In this document: positions 46,301 to 59,530 of the stretch, one piece after another
Layout: every line of letters begins with the position of its first letter
Numbering within the stretch: the stretch's first letter is position 1
DNA from: Struthidea cinerea
Taxonomy: Eukaryota; Chordata; Aves; Passeriformes; Corcoracidae
Reading direction: 5' to 3'
DNA: 64,000 nucleotides
NCBI GenBank assembly: GCA_013397865.1
Contig: VZTI01001287.1
Location: 67,822-131,821, forward strand
The notes under the pieces: generated by a model
Database searches by the model: none
What the model was told of the DNA's origin: nothing
What the model saw: only the letters and a program-made list of their open reading frames with translations
Translations under genes and position numbers: made by a program

Positions 46301-49300
46301 GGGGTCTTAGCACACTGCTGCAGACCTGGCTACATGAAGGAGAGTCAATCCTACCTTAAATATGCCTATTTCTCTTGGCTGCTGCCAAAGGAAGTGCAGA
46401 ACACCTGGCTCAAATATCCAGATCACTGTGGGAGGCCTGGAGGCTGGGTCAGATGAACCTCAAGAGAAACCAGCATCAAATTTCAGATAAACAAGGTCCG
46501 GCAAGCAGATACACGGACCTTGTCTTAAGCCTTGAGCAAGGTTGAACAGTATTAAAAGACCTGAGTGGAAAAGAAAACTAAAAAAAAAAAAAAAGCTCAT
46601 TGAATTAGTTATTACAGGAACAGGGATCTGCAGAACTGGAGATGAAAGATGTGATGTTTCAGATGGTTCATGCATGAGTGTGGCAGTGAGTCACCTCATC
46701 ACAGCTTTTCTTCAGCAGCAAGCAGAGATGTGAAAATTAATCTGAGTTCATAAGGAATCACCAGTTTGCAAACCACACAGAAGAGCCATAGAATGCAGCT
46801 ATTTAAATCAGATTAGAGTTGTAAATGTAGCTGATAAAGTAATTGTATTCTCTAGTAATTATATTCATATCTATATACTTCTGATCACTTACCCTGTGTT
46901 GGGGAAGGTAAGTGTTTCTTGCTTCTGGTGAAAAATATCAAGAGTAAGGTGGATAACTCTCTTGGAAAATGAGGTATTTGGCTTTCTTATCAATCAGTAT
47001 TGCTACTATTTAATTAATGGTAAGGAGACAGAGCTCAGTTTACTTACCAGCCATCTTTACGTATTCCTACCAAAAAAAAGTGGAGTTTTAATACAGCAGA
47101 AACCCCTCCAAAAGGTCTGGTGAAGATCTGATCTAATCTAATCTAATTCCAAGACTTAACCCTTGGTGCTTCCTGTCTTTGCAAATGACACAGTTTGATG
47201 TTGCTTGTGTCATCCCATCCTTCACTGGGGATGAAGCTGGGACAAAGAGAACTTGCATTAAAGTCCCAGAAGTCTCAGACCGTGAAAACTTCTCAGCACC
47301 AGTTTCATAACCCCCCAGAAGGGCTGGGTAAAGATGATGGCTGTTGGTGTAGGTCTTGTCTTAGCACCTGAGAGCAACAACTCCACTTTCTTTTTAACTT
47401 CTAATGACTACAATTTGTTTGGAGTAAATCTGCCATAATTTTTTATTAAACAAAGGTCATCTACGAAAAAAAAAAAAAACCCTTAAAAATTTTATGACCC
47501 TTTATCATCAGTAACACACTAAAAATGGTATTGCACGTGTCCGTTTAAGTGACATTTCTCCAGTCATCCTGTAGCAAATTGAGACAAGCCAGTGCCTTGC
47601 TCCTCTGGCTGGCTGCTTAAAATGACACTGCCAAAAATATTTGCAACAACAAGACTTAGCTAGGAGACCAGTTTGTCATCTAATACCAACAATCGTCATT
47701 GTTTTACACTTGCTTTTACCTGATGCTCTGCATACACGCGTCCAGATCCTTCTCCGCTCCCCATTGTGAGGGCAAGATGTGGTATCCCTAGGGTCAGTGG
47801 TGTGCCTTGTGAAATACAATTGTCCCCCAATAATTATTGTGACTTCTATGGAAATAAAAATAATTCAGGAATAAGCCTTATCTTTATCATTAAGGATAGT
47901 GTTTACTTTGTTCAGACTTGCCACATAGGGCACATGCAGTTCTCTGATGTTTAATTTTGACACATCTACAACTACTTTTTGTCTCTGCAGGCACTGGAAG
48001 AATGTATGAGGAGATTCCAGTATACAACTGGAACAAAAAATCTCACCTTCCTGATGTGATTTGCTTTCTCCTCACAGCTTGGCAGCATCCCTCTGGTTTT
48101 ACTGCCATGTGCATGTCTCCTACATTCATCATGCTGCTTCCCAGCCTGCATAGTGCACCCAGCTCTGCTCTGCACAGACCACCGTGCGCGTCTGGCCCGC
48201 TTCCAGCAGCTTTCTGGACATGCCTTCTGTTGGCCTTCAGCCTGCTTGGTGTGTCATGCTGTACAGTGATTGCAGCACGTAGGTGAAGCAGAAAGCGTTT
48301 CTCCTTCCACACTTTGGCTGTCAACCAGGTGTCTTGAACAACCAGACTTGCAGTGACCACCTTGCTCCTTAAATCCCCCTTTCCCAAGCAGCATTTCTGG
48401 GACTATCACAGCAGCAGAGTGGCTCACTGCCACCTCCTTGTCCCTCAGTTCATGAACAAAAATGCTTCACCAGAAGCTGTTTTTTCTGTAGCAGGAGCTT
48501 GTTCAACTGACTGCACAATGACCTGGCACTGCTTCTGCTAACAGCGCAAACAGACACATGCCCTCATATCCCCAGCAGTGCTGGGCCTGTAAAAGGCTCT
48601 GCTGACTCTTATCCTCCCTTAATGGTGTCTTCCAGGTGACTTCTTCCCATGTGGTTTCACAAGAATAAGATCTCCTCTCTGCACCTGGCGATGCTCTGCC
48701 TGCCATACCACTGGTTCAACACCATGGGCATGGTCTGCAGGCTTGTGCTAGCTGTGGTTTCTGCCCAGGTGCTTTCCTGCCCAGGGCAGCAGCAGCAACT
48801 TGCCTGTTTGGTGTTGGTATGGAGTGGCCCAGTGCCTGTTCCCATCTTCTCCTCACTCATCGCCTCCTTCTATTTCTCCTGGGGCTTTATTTCCACATAC
48901 TTGGCTTCTTAGTAAATTCTTACTTGCTTTTCCACTTCTCCCTTTCATTTGGGTTTATGTTTAGCTTCCTGATTTCCGGAAGAGAGTTGATACTTGGCTG
49001 GAAAGAGGCCAGGAAGAAACTGGAAATGGTGCCTTTATGGACCAGTTAGAGGAGAATTCAGTTCATCAAAGGAACCAGGAGGTGATGAGTGATGGAGTTG
49101 CCAGTTCCAGAGGGGTAGAGCAACACAGCAAGGATTTCCCCATCCCTTCAACCTAATCTTCTGTAACTCAGATCCACCCCTCAGCAAATGTACTTATTAA
49201 ACCCTAATTAATGAAGTCTTAGTGGTTTGGAGAGCACTCACCCATACACCCCACTCACTGCCATGTAATGATAATTTTGACTTTACTGATTAACAACACC

Positions 49301-51319
49301 AATTACTAGTCATGGATGGCAACATTGCTTAAAATGATAAAAAAGTTGACATACCTTCCCTCCTTCTCTCCTTTCAGGGAGAAAAGAAAAGCGAGCCCCT
49401 CATTAAAGTGCTAAAGACCACTTTAATAGTAAAGAAAGAGCAGCAGGAGAGATGGGGTGAGCTGAATCCAGACTAACTCAGATGGGAAGCTCAGGTGATA
49501 TTTGCAGCGATAGCCACGGGTAGTTTGCACCAGTGTGTTCCCCATTCCTCCGAGGTCTTCAGTGTACCCGCACTACAAGGCTTCATAACCTGTCCCAACT
49601 CTTTCTTAAATTGTTTTAGCTTCTGCCTGCAAATTACTGAATTCTAGTGTAACTGATTTAAGGAAGGGTTAAATTGGGTTAAGTACATCTCCATTATGTA
49701 CTGTTACTGTTTTAATTAGGTCAATTTAAAAGCAATTTCGAAAAGTTGCACCGAGTGGTTTAGTTAATGTAGATCAGAGTCTAGATAGGATGAAAGAGCA
49801 AGATAATTCGTTCAGTCATCAATTCATCATTTTTTATGGCCAGATGTCAAATGTTCTAAATTTATGGTTTTGTTAAGCCCAGCTGTGCTGGAGCATACAT
49901 GTGTGCTGGGGATTTAATGAGCTGAATTTGAAAACAGCTTTTCCCACCATGCTGCCTTAGACCCCAGCCTGGCTGGGTTTGGTCTCCTTGTTTCTGAGGG
50001 GAGGCTTGCTCAGGGTGTTGCCAGCAGCCACAGGGTCAGCAGCCTTAGCACTAGCCTGTAACTCTGCACAGCCCTCACCTGGCTCCACCGGGACACTTGT
50101 TGAAGCAAGAACCACCCTGCTTTGTACACGGGTTTATGCCAACAGCCTGATGGCACAGTTAGTTGGTGAGGGTCAGACCTGAAGCCAAAAGCAGCCTTAT
50201 GGCCTTTAAGAAAGAGACATAGAGGAAAGCACTTCCAGAATAACCTGTTTCTGCAGCTCCACCCCAGCACTGCACTGGATGCTGGTGGATCCAGAGGCAG
50301 GGAGGACCATCACATAGTGCTTACTCTAAATTCAGCTCTCCACTGCAAGGGATAACCCAGCACCCCAACCACAAAACCTAAATAGGAAGGATAATAGTTA
50401 AAATTGAAGGAGAGACCATTTGTTCCACCTCCTGCCTCAAGCCAGGACTGACTATGGCAATGGCATTTCTGAGTAGCTAAACCTGCTGGAAAGGAGATGA
50501 AGGTGATGGAAAAGAGAAGCTGTGAGGACCACTCACAGAAACTCTGGAGCTCTTGTGTCCCAACCCAGCAGTCTGGACAAGGAAGTCAGTGAAATAACAG
50601 GCTGCACTGAACCCGCGGCCAATGCAAAATCGGAGTGGTCATCGAGGGGCAGGCTCAGAAAACCAGGAAAATGCCATGGCTGGCTACAAGGGTCTGTAAC
50701 ATGGTTGTGTTCCCCAGAATCAGAAAGGGAGACCAAGGCAGTGCATCACAGCACAGAGACATCCTTCTGAAAGCTCACCTTCTCCCAGAGCTGTAGCAAT
50801 TTGGGAAGCAAAACCACTGAGCAAAGATACAGTTCCTTGTATGTCAACACTGTCAGCATCAACGGCCAAAGACTAAAAAAAGATAAAGAAAATATTGAAA
50901 CAATGTCTTGACTTAAAAGTTTGGGGTTTTTGTGGTGGTGCAAGGTGCAGGGACTGTGCAAGGAGCAGCTCCCTGACACCACTGTAGTGCAGATGAGCAG
51001 TGTTATGGGAAACCCTTGTTGGTGTGTGTTGGGTGAGTTGGTATTGCCCTGAACCAGTTAACCGTGCCAGTATCAAACAGTTGTAAAACACCACCATAAC
51101 ACTGGCCTGATGTCTCCTCACCACAGCTTCAAATGGCCACACACAAAAGGCTCAGGCACAAGGGTTTCATCCAGCAACCCCAGAAAAATACCTACATTGG
51201 GTCTAGTCAAAAATGTCCTTAGCCCAGTATAACTTTCCAACAGCGCCACTAAAAAACAGGGCAGGTAGAGGGTGATCCTTTCTCTGTTATTATTTCACAG
51301 ACTTTGGCAATTAGTGATG
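43301..51319. other. Gene-poor sequence, no gene seen
   Basis: Many overlapping open frames of 60-170 codons occur on both strands, none with a recognisable domain or splice pattern. Small features are an A15 run at 46580-46594, a 10-bp inverted repeat at 46491-46500/46514-46523 and a few ATCTA units near 47130-47146. An unspliced lncRNA cannot be excluded from sequence. Confidence 0.5.
46580..46594. repeat. A15 homopolymer
   Basis: An uninterrupted run of 15 A residues with no clear retroelement upstream of it. Confidence 0.9.
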
Positions 51320-51535
51320 GAAGAATTTCCTGAAGCAGAGGCTGTGACCAGGCCTGCGGGCCCCAGAGCTCCTGAGGGCCCTGCCCTCTATGAACTGGCC
51401 TAATCTCTTCTTAAACCCCTTTAGACTTCTCATCACTGACATATCTTGTGGTATGGATTTCCTTGGTTTAATGGTTGCTGGGTGTGAAATGGTTTCCTTT
51501 CATGCGGTTAAAGCTGTTTCTTGCCAATCTCCTCC
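51320..51535 (-). mobile_element. Possible old CR1/L3-like fragment
   Basis: The phrases cctaatctcttcttaaaccc and atatcttgtggtatggattt resemble the reverse complement of old CR1/L3 3' sequence. It is too diverged for a firm call. Confidence 0.3.
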
Positions 51536-53174
51536 ACAGGCAAAGCCTGCAGTGTCTGGGTGAGAGCCCTGGTGCTGCTGCTGCGGTGGAGGATGCTCAA
51601 AGGGCAAGGATCAAGTTCCATGTGCTCAGCAGCTGGTAAAAAGTCTGTGTGGGAAAGGAAGGGGAATTCGAGAAACCATTCACCTGACACTTGTGCCAAA
51701 GGATGAACAAGCTGCAGAGGAAGTGAGAGGTTGCTGCCATGGTGCACCCATCTGCCTCTGGCTGGGCATTTCATATCAAATCTGGAATTGGGGAGGGAAG
51801 CCAGAATTTCCCAGGTCAAATTTTGCATGATTTTTCAGGTGTGTGTTTCTCCACTGAGTGCAGATACATTGGAGAAGGAGCCTTTCCTTATAGATAGTCA
51901 ATAATTAATTAGTTTAACCCAGAACTGTGATGGTTTTGAATTCTCAGCCGAATAAGTGTTTGGAAAAAATACTCCATGTGATTTTTATCTCTTCTGTCTT
52001 GGTGGTTGGATCAACTTGTTCTCCACCCCCAGCCAAACCTCCCAGCTGCAACATTTAAACCTCATCATAAATCACATTTTCCATAGCTTTCCATCACTCA
52101 CATGTGTCTTTTCCAATGCAAAGCTCTGGTTTTCCATCCTTAGCAGAGCCAGAAAAGCCACAGGATTAGTATCTCCAAGGAAATTCCTCCTTTGCCCCTT
52201 AGTCAAACTGGATTTAAAGACAACCACATGTGCCGTGCCATGAGGACATCAGTCTCAGGTGCTTCACAGTTGCTCATTCCCAGCCTTGCAAAGGCACCAT
52301 GAGTAAACTGTCTTGTGGCACACAGTGTCAAAGCAATTGAACTGGCAGGTGTTCAGGCAAATTTCAAGGAGATTATTTGCATGAATAGTTATTGCTCTGC
52401 AAAGAAATCACTATGATTAACTTCTTCATTACTGGGAAGTCTTTTATTTATTTGTATTTATATGCATAATTGTATGCAAGCTCAGAGCTGCACAATTTGT
52501 TTAACACCGGATTGCTGGGTCCAACCCTTGTTTTCTGATTTCCTCAGGAATATTATTTGCATCTCAATCTTTCATTAAAAGTTGAAGTGATGCATCAAAA
52601 ATATGTGTATTGATGTACATATATATATATACAAACATACAATCAGACCATAGTTTGGAGATAATCTGTTATACTTCTGCTAACAAAAAGGAAACACATT
52701 GAGAATTTAAAAATAATTAATTTTAAAAAGAGGAAGGATCAATGAGAAGGCAGTGTGTGTCACTTCTAACAGCCACAAGGAAGGGCTTGTATCTCAGCTT
52801 AGGGGCAGGGCTTTTAAAAATAGCATGGTGCAGTACAAACAGCCCATCATTGTCCTCGCTATATTCCTAAGCCTGAGTGCAAACTGCCTGATGTTTCAGA
52901 GCTGGCACCTGGCAGAATCCGACCATAAAGTGTCCCTGGAGAAATTCTCAACTGCTTCCTATCTCTCCTACCTGCTGCCTGGAGTAAAACATGGGAGCAC
53001 AGCATGATGGATAGCGAGTGAACAGGTTGGAATAGGAAGGGGTAGCAAAGTGCTAGCTCTGTGCAATTAGGGACTGCTCCTGAGAAGTGAGAAGAGCTCC
53101 AAATTCTGCCTGCTCATTTGTAATTTGTTGTCAGCTTTGCATAGAATACTTAATTGTATGTCAGCTACTGGCAG

Positions 53175-53455
53175 TGTCCCCCCTGATAGGACAAGGGGTA
53201 ATGGTAATAGTTTTAAACTAAAAGAGAGTCAATTTAAATTAGATATAAGGAAGAAGTTTTTTACAATGAAGGTGGTAAAACCCTGGCACAGGTTGCCAAG
53301 AAAGGTGGTGGATATCCTATCCTTGGAAACATTAAAAGCCAGGTTGGACAGGACTCTCAGCAACCTGATCTAGTTGAGAATGTCCCTGCTTATTGCAGGG
53401 TTTGGCCTAGGTAACGTTAACGGTCCCTTCTAACCCAAATCATTCTGTGATTCCT
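53175..53455 (+). mobile_element. CR1 LINE 3' end, 5'-truncated
   Basis: The + strand translation FKLKESQFKLDIRKKFFTMK, then VVKPWHRLPRKVVD and ETLKARLDRTLSNL, is the classic CR1 3' peptide pattern. The element ends with cattctgtgattcc, the CR1 terminal repeat. Confidence 0.92.
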
Positions 53456-53567
53456 TTTCATGAGCTGTGCTGGGAAGGAGTAGGGAGATTTTATTTAAAA
53501 CTGTGGAGTCCCTCTCCAAGGAAGCCTGCAACACACGGGGACATCTCACAGCCACTGTGAGGGTGCA

Positions 53568-53742
53568 AGCAGCACTGGGGCACTGCTGTCCTGCACTCAC
53601 CTCCACAGAGGGGAAGAGGAGAAGCAGCACTGGGGCACTGCTGTCCTGCACTCACCTCCACAGAGGGGAAGAGGAGAAGCAGCACTGGGGCACTGCTGTC
53701 CTGCACTCACCTGCACAGAGGGGAAGAGGAGAAGCAGCTCTG
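53568..53742. repeat. 55-bp minisatellite, about 3.2 copies
   Basis: Units begin agcagcactggggcactgct and repeat at exactly 55 bases with one C/G change in the third copy (ctccacag to ctgcacag) and a diverged fourth start. Because 55 is not a multiple of three, the same peptide reappears in different frames. No unit-spacer structure is present. Confidence 0.95.
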
Positions 53743-55499
53743 GTGCCCTCCGGCCCTTTGCTCTGCTCAGTTGGCACACGCTGCTTGCAAAGCAAGGTGG
53801 TGGGTTTTGGCTGGCTCTGATCAACCCCCTGCTCACTGCAGCTGGGTTTAGCAGGGTGAAATCCTGCCAGAGGCATAACTGAAAGAATATTCAGCTGCTT
53901 GTATCAGGATCCAGACCAGCAGTGAGGAAGTGAGAGCAGAGAGCCCTTTCTAAAGGTACTCTCCTGCCCTTCAGCTTCCCCTTCCTCCTCCCTGCTGAGT
54001 ACCACCAATGTTGTGCCCTAACTCAGCACTGGCATTTAAGCCCTGTATTAAGCCAGTATCAAATCCTCATCACATCTTCCCTTTTTTTTTTGAAGCCTGA
54101 TTTCAAAAACAGCCTCTGCAAGCCCTGTCCTGTCCCCAGCCCTGGTATTTTTTAGGCCTAGGAGGTGATTTCAGACAGCTCTGACAAAGGGGTGGAAAGA
54201 CCTGAGGTTTGGGATTTTAATTCATGACAAGCAGCGAGGGCCAAGTCAACAGCAGGTGAATCAGCTGCACATCCGTGATATCCTCAGCACATATTGATTC
54301 GCAGCCCAAAAAAGGGAGACAGGCACCTTTAAGGGTGATGCCTGGGTCATGGGTAATATGCTGAGAGGTGGTGGGAAGGATGGGGATGCCGCCAGAAATG
54401 TTTCAAGGGGGACACTCAAGAAGGCACAGAGGTACTAGGACTGTGGGTCATTGGGAATTTGGGATGTCTCAGTTGGGGTCCTCCAGCATCTGCTGTCCCC
54501 TCTCTGGCCAATGCTATGGAGAACACTGCAGAGCTGTGCTGACTACCAGCCCTCTCTGATGTTACCAAAGTAAATTCCATGTATTGACTTTTCCCAGACA
54601 GTAAAAACTCACCTCAGGGTCTGGCATTTTGTTCTAGCAAGTAATAATTAACTCTCTCACCTCATCCTGGGTACAAAGGTCTGGCCACCTTCTGAAGGCC
54701 ACCCAGCAAGTGCAGAGGAGTTTGGAGAGGGTGGACATCGACCTTCACCATGATGGTGTCTCCAGAGCTCGACTCTCGAGGCTGGGCCAGCATTTATCAT
54801 TCACATGTATAGCAGGAGATTTTTCCAAGCAGGAAAACCAGTAATCCTTACCTGGGAAAGGCACCTTCCTGGCAGCTCCCACCAGGCCAGAAGAGCAGTG
54901 GACAGGGTGGGGTAGCTTGGGAAGGCAATGGGTGGCAAAACCTCTTTGTCAAAACTGTCACCAGGAAGTTGTTGGCCACAAAAGTGGCTCAGGACACAGT
55001 CTAGCTCTGATAAACTCATGGCTACAAACCCACTTGATGGTTTGATCTTTTGTGTTTTGAAGGCCTGTGGTATCTGGATTTCAATCTTTCTACTGAAAAG
55101 AGGTTTTCTATTTTGCTTATGAGAAACTCAGATCGCTAGTTCCTTCCTTCTGTTCTTTCACCTGTGTCCTTTTCAATCTTCCAAGGTCTTTTCTACTAAT
55201 TAAATGAGATATTTCCTTCTTTTTATTATTAATGATCCTAGATATTCATGTTCTGAGGCTACCCGATATAATAATGTTTCTTAAAGGTAACATCTTTTGA
55301 ATTTACTTTGTTTTCTGCCTTTAATGATCTGAATTCTTATGGTGAAGTCCTTAATTGTAACCATCACAGTATGAAACTTCTTTCAAAAAAAAAAATCCCA
55401 AATGTTTTCAAGGAATTAAAACTCTGAAAGAATTCCCCAATGACATAAATTCATGACTGTTACCACCACAGGAGTCATGAATTAAAGCAGAGAAAAAAT
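53743..55499. other. Intergenic sequence, no gene seen
   Basis: No gene, RNA or repeat family was recognised. Confidence 0.5.
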
Positions 55500-55514
55500 A
55501 GAGAAGGTCAAAGA

Positions 55515-55564
55515 TTGCACTCAATGATCTTGGAGGTCTTTTCCAATGAAATGATTCTATGATT
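55515..55564 (+). mobile_element. CR1 3' tail, very short
   Basis: caatgatcttggaggtcttt followed by tccaatgaaatgattctatg is the terminal 50 bases or so of a CR1 element. Nothing upstream is recognisable. Confidence 0.75.
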
Positions 55565-58500
55565 AATTTTAAACATTTCCTTTAAAAGAATACCCATGAA
55601 TCCCAGGAGCATAAAATATTTGCCTCGCATGGCTTTGTAGGACTGTGTGGAATTAAGCCCAGCTGCCAACTTAAGAGTCACAGTCAGAGGGGCCCTGGGA
55701 AACACAGAGCCCTGTGTCACAGCCCCCAGGCTGTAATGTTGGGATTGGCTGCAATGGATGAATCCCAGCCTGGCTTCACACTCCATGGCCTGACAAGGTG
55801 GATGTGCCATTGGTCATTCACTCTCTGTGCAGGTCTCCCATTTCACCCCCAAAATGAATGAGCAGACTCATTCTCTTAAATAGCTTAGTGTGAAAACAGT
55901 TTGGTATGACAGATGTTGGCAGGAAAGAGAAAAAAATCCCAAACAAGCCAAATTAGTTTCAGTTCCTTCAATTTGATGCAAAGGAAGGGAGGGACAGGTT
56001 TCTGTATTGATAGAGAGGGGGAAGATTTTGGGCAACACAAGGGGAAGGCAGCAGTGACCCATGCCCATTCCCTGCCTCCCTGGCAGCAGTGCAGGGCGCA
56101 ACACTTCCCCTCGCCAGAGCACCACCCCACTTGGACAAGCCAGCATGAACCACAGGAGCGGTAGCTCCATCGTGGGCTTCTGGAAAGGATGATCACCACC
56201 AAGCAAGGGCGAGGCTCTTGGGAAACTGGGGTGCCAGGAATACAGTGGGGGAGTGCAGTTAAGCTGGACACAGTTAGGTTTGACCTGGCTGGAGATTTAG
56301 CTGTAAAAGCTGTTTGTGCAAGCCGAAGCTACACCTACGAAACCTCTGCAAGTGGAAGGTAGTGCTGAGACTGTAAAAGCACTGCCTGGGGAGGACTTGG
56401 CTTCAAGGGGCCAACAGAGAGACCTGAAGCCACTTGGTGGCAAAGAGTTGGGTCAATGAGAGCCCTCTGGTGAAGGTATAGGGGCAGGGCCTGTCTGTGC
56501 TCCCACCACATGCTTTGTGTCACCCAGTTGCTGCTGGCCTGTTGAGCTGGAGCACATACATGGGCATTATCTTGGTCTCGGGTGGAAGAAGATGAGTTTG
56601 TCGTGATCTGGCTGTACCAGAGATAATTGAGTAGATCTGCACCATGGTGAGTGGAGGCGTAGAAGCATCAGAACCTTAAAAGAGCTGTTTCAGCAGTGCT
56701 TTCCTCCCCAGAGCTCTGGACCAGCCCCAAAACATGAGGCAAAGCCAAAAGCTTCTGCCTGAGCTTCAGTTACTGTAAAATTGCATAAATTTGTCCCCAG
56801 TGCTGATGTTTATGCAAAGAGGGAATGAAATGGGCCCTTCCTACTGCTGCCCCTCACTTGGTACCAGTCTGGGTCCAGCCTCAAACTCCTGCCTGACCTT
56901 TGCAAAAGCGGTAATTCAGACTCTGCTGTCTTTCCACATCTGTAAAATTCAGTTCTGTAGCTTAATCCAAAATTAAAGAAGATCCATTAAGTCACAGTTG
57001 ATTTCTGTGGCAGGCTGAGGGCACTGTCCTGGTTTGTAGCATTATTTACACTCAGGAGGCTGCGGGGGCTAAAATGCATCTCAAATTCTGCATCTTCCAG
57101 AAATAACCCAGGCTCCCAGGCAGAACAAATGCAGGATAACAGAAAGCAGAAGAACCCTGTATCGAAATGCTTCACAGAGCATTGAGTTTTTTTTTTCAAG
57201 GGACAGCCCTGGGATTTTTCTGCAGAGCTGTTGTGCTGCCAGCATACAATTTGCTCTACTTGCCCTTTTGGTTTTAATGTCCCATTAATAATGCATCTCT
57301 GTATTTATCGCAGTTTGCATTACTGTTCCACTGGTACTTCTTGATCACTCATTATTCTGTCTGTAGTGCCAGGCGGGGCTCCAAAACCCAAACAACAGCA
57401 GCAGTGTTACTACAGCCACAAGCCACAAGCCCCACCAGCTCCACCAAGGGGGATCATTAATCTTCTCAAGGCTGGCAGGGCACACAGTGCCTAGGAAAAC
57501 AGGAACAGCTCTACATCCTCTCCATCTCTGTGATCAGACCTAGAACTTTTCCAGGGCAGTTTGGACAGTCAGCTCTTTCGAGGGATCTAAGCTAGGAAAC
57601 TGTAAAACATTAATGAGCAGCTTGCTTAATCCTGGCTGTGTGGCACCTGCTGTAACAGGAGCAGGAACAGACTGTGGGGATGGCTCTGGCTGACAGCTCA
57701 GCTCAGCACTGCAGGCCTCTGTGAAGGATGCTCTAATGATGCCTCCTTGATCAGTTTTGCATTCTGAAAAACGCTACTTAGCTGCCCCTTGACCCTGCAG
57801 CCAGCTGGGCTCTGTAGGTACCTTCATTTCCCACCCTACAGCCCTCTGAGCACCCCACTGCACCCCCCTAGACTTCCTGTTCAGCATCCAGGATTGGGCA
57901 TCGCAGTACTGGTGTGCAGTTCGCACTGGGAGCATCCTCAGGCCTCATCAAACCTGTATTGCACTGTAAATCAGAATTCATATAGAAAGGCAATGCTGAA
58001 GGAGCTGGGTGGTTGTCTCACCAGGGAGTTAACAGTGCTCACAGGGCTTCACAACCCTCTTTTCCCTGAGGACTGACAAACCCTCTCTTTTTCACCACAG
58101 GAAAATGCCTTAAATCCTGGAAAAGACCTAACTGCAATACTGTTTTGAGGCAGGATTTCTCTCCGCCCTTCTGGATGAGGCTGCACAAACACGAGGAGAA
58201 AAGTTTCTCTGGTCTTCCAAGAAAGCCCTAGCTTCCCCTCTCTTCCTCTGGGAATGGAGCTGACCTCCTTCTGCCCTTGTCCCTGTGAACAGCGTGTTAT
58301 TTCCAGCAGCAGCAAGGAGTTTTGGAGCAAGAAAATTGAAATTTTCCTGTACTGGTGGTTAGTGCACTCGGTGGGGGCGNGAAGCCCCTCAGGGCACTGC
58401 AGAGAGCCCGGGGCAGGGCTCCTGTGCCCCCAGTGACTGCCTGCGCTCACAGGCACAACCAGACGTGGGTCACTGCCTCTTCCCTGGGTGCACTGTCAAA

Positions 58501-59420
58501 GACGTCGTATTTGCTCTCTTTTAGTTATATTTTCCACAAAGCAAAGCAAAACTCAGGGGTCTTCAGGGTGAAGCATCCTCTGTGCTATATGAAACAGCAA
58601 GGCAAAGCAGGGACTGACGAGGCACAAAGTTCCTGCTGTTCCCCTATGGCTGAGGGATCTGGTTGCCAGGCAGGACATCGTGGGAGGCAGAGTTCATTCT
58701 CCCCCACCCCACAGCAGTCGTCTTCACACCTTCACATCCACCCCAATGATCAACACTGACACATTCAGCACCAAAACCTTCAAAACGTTTTTTGCATCTC
58801 AGCCCTTACAGGAAATGCTCACAAGTTCTCCCATCTGACCTAAACCCAGACAAAGATTTTTGTTTTGGCTTCATCTGCCTGCCGCCAGCCAGGTCCGGGA
58901 GCACGGCCTGGTCACCACAATCTGACCTTGTGGGAAGCATCCCTGAGATGCCACATGCTCTCCCACTTGCCAAATTCGTCAGCAGATGAGGTTGCTTCCA
59001 GATTTCAGCATTTCCTGGCAAGCTTCAAGTGGTTTGTCCAGAAAGGCTCCGAGTGATTAAAGATCTCTGGGAGCTGTGTTGTGGCCACTGCCTGGTTACT
59101 GACCTACGCATGCACAGCAACATGGGAACCAGTGACCTGGGAAAACAAACTTTTCTGCTCCCTGTCTTCTAATATTTAGCTTTGCTTTTCAGATGAAAGA
59201 AGAACTAATTCCTATTCATATCCATTCTGACTGCCCAATTTAGGATTTTTTTATCATTTACTGAGAAAAACAAGCCTTCTATTATGATTTATTAAACTTG
59301 AACATAGCTTACATTCCAACTGCTGTGGAAATAGAAGCTGATTCACTGTTACCAACACACTGAAAAATTTGTTATCCTTGTTTTAAAGGTAAAAAATCTG
59401 CATCAGCAAGTGGGTGTGAA
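55565..59420. other. Intergenic sequence, no gene seen
   Basis: It contains a single ambiguous base at 58380. No gene or repeat family was recognised, and open frames are short and overlapping. Confidence 0.5.
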
Positions 59421-59530
59421 CCACAGAATGGTTTGGGTTGCAAGGAACCTTAAAGCTCATGTCAGGCCAACCCTTTGCCGTGGGCAGGGACTAGACCACC
59501 CGTTACTGCAGCCTTTTTCCACACTGTGTT
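59421..59530 (-). mobile_element. CR1 LINE 3' end, short
   Basis: cacagaatggtttgggttgc followed by aaggaaccttaaagctcatg and gtgggcagggactagaccac matches the reverse complement of a CR1 terminus. Confidence 0.85.

Noticed and set aside
46491..46523. 10-bp inverted repeat acaaggtccg/cggaccttgt
   Set aside because: Short enough to occur by chance, and not linked to another feature.
53568..53742. CRISPR-like array
   Set aside because: The units are directly adjacent with no unique spacers, in a vertebrate genome.
53430..53876. Repeated cysteine-rich peptides around the 55-bp repeat
   Set aside because: They are frame-shadow translations of a minisatellite whose unit is not a multiple of three.
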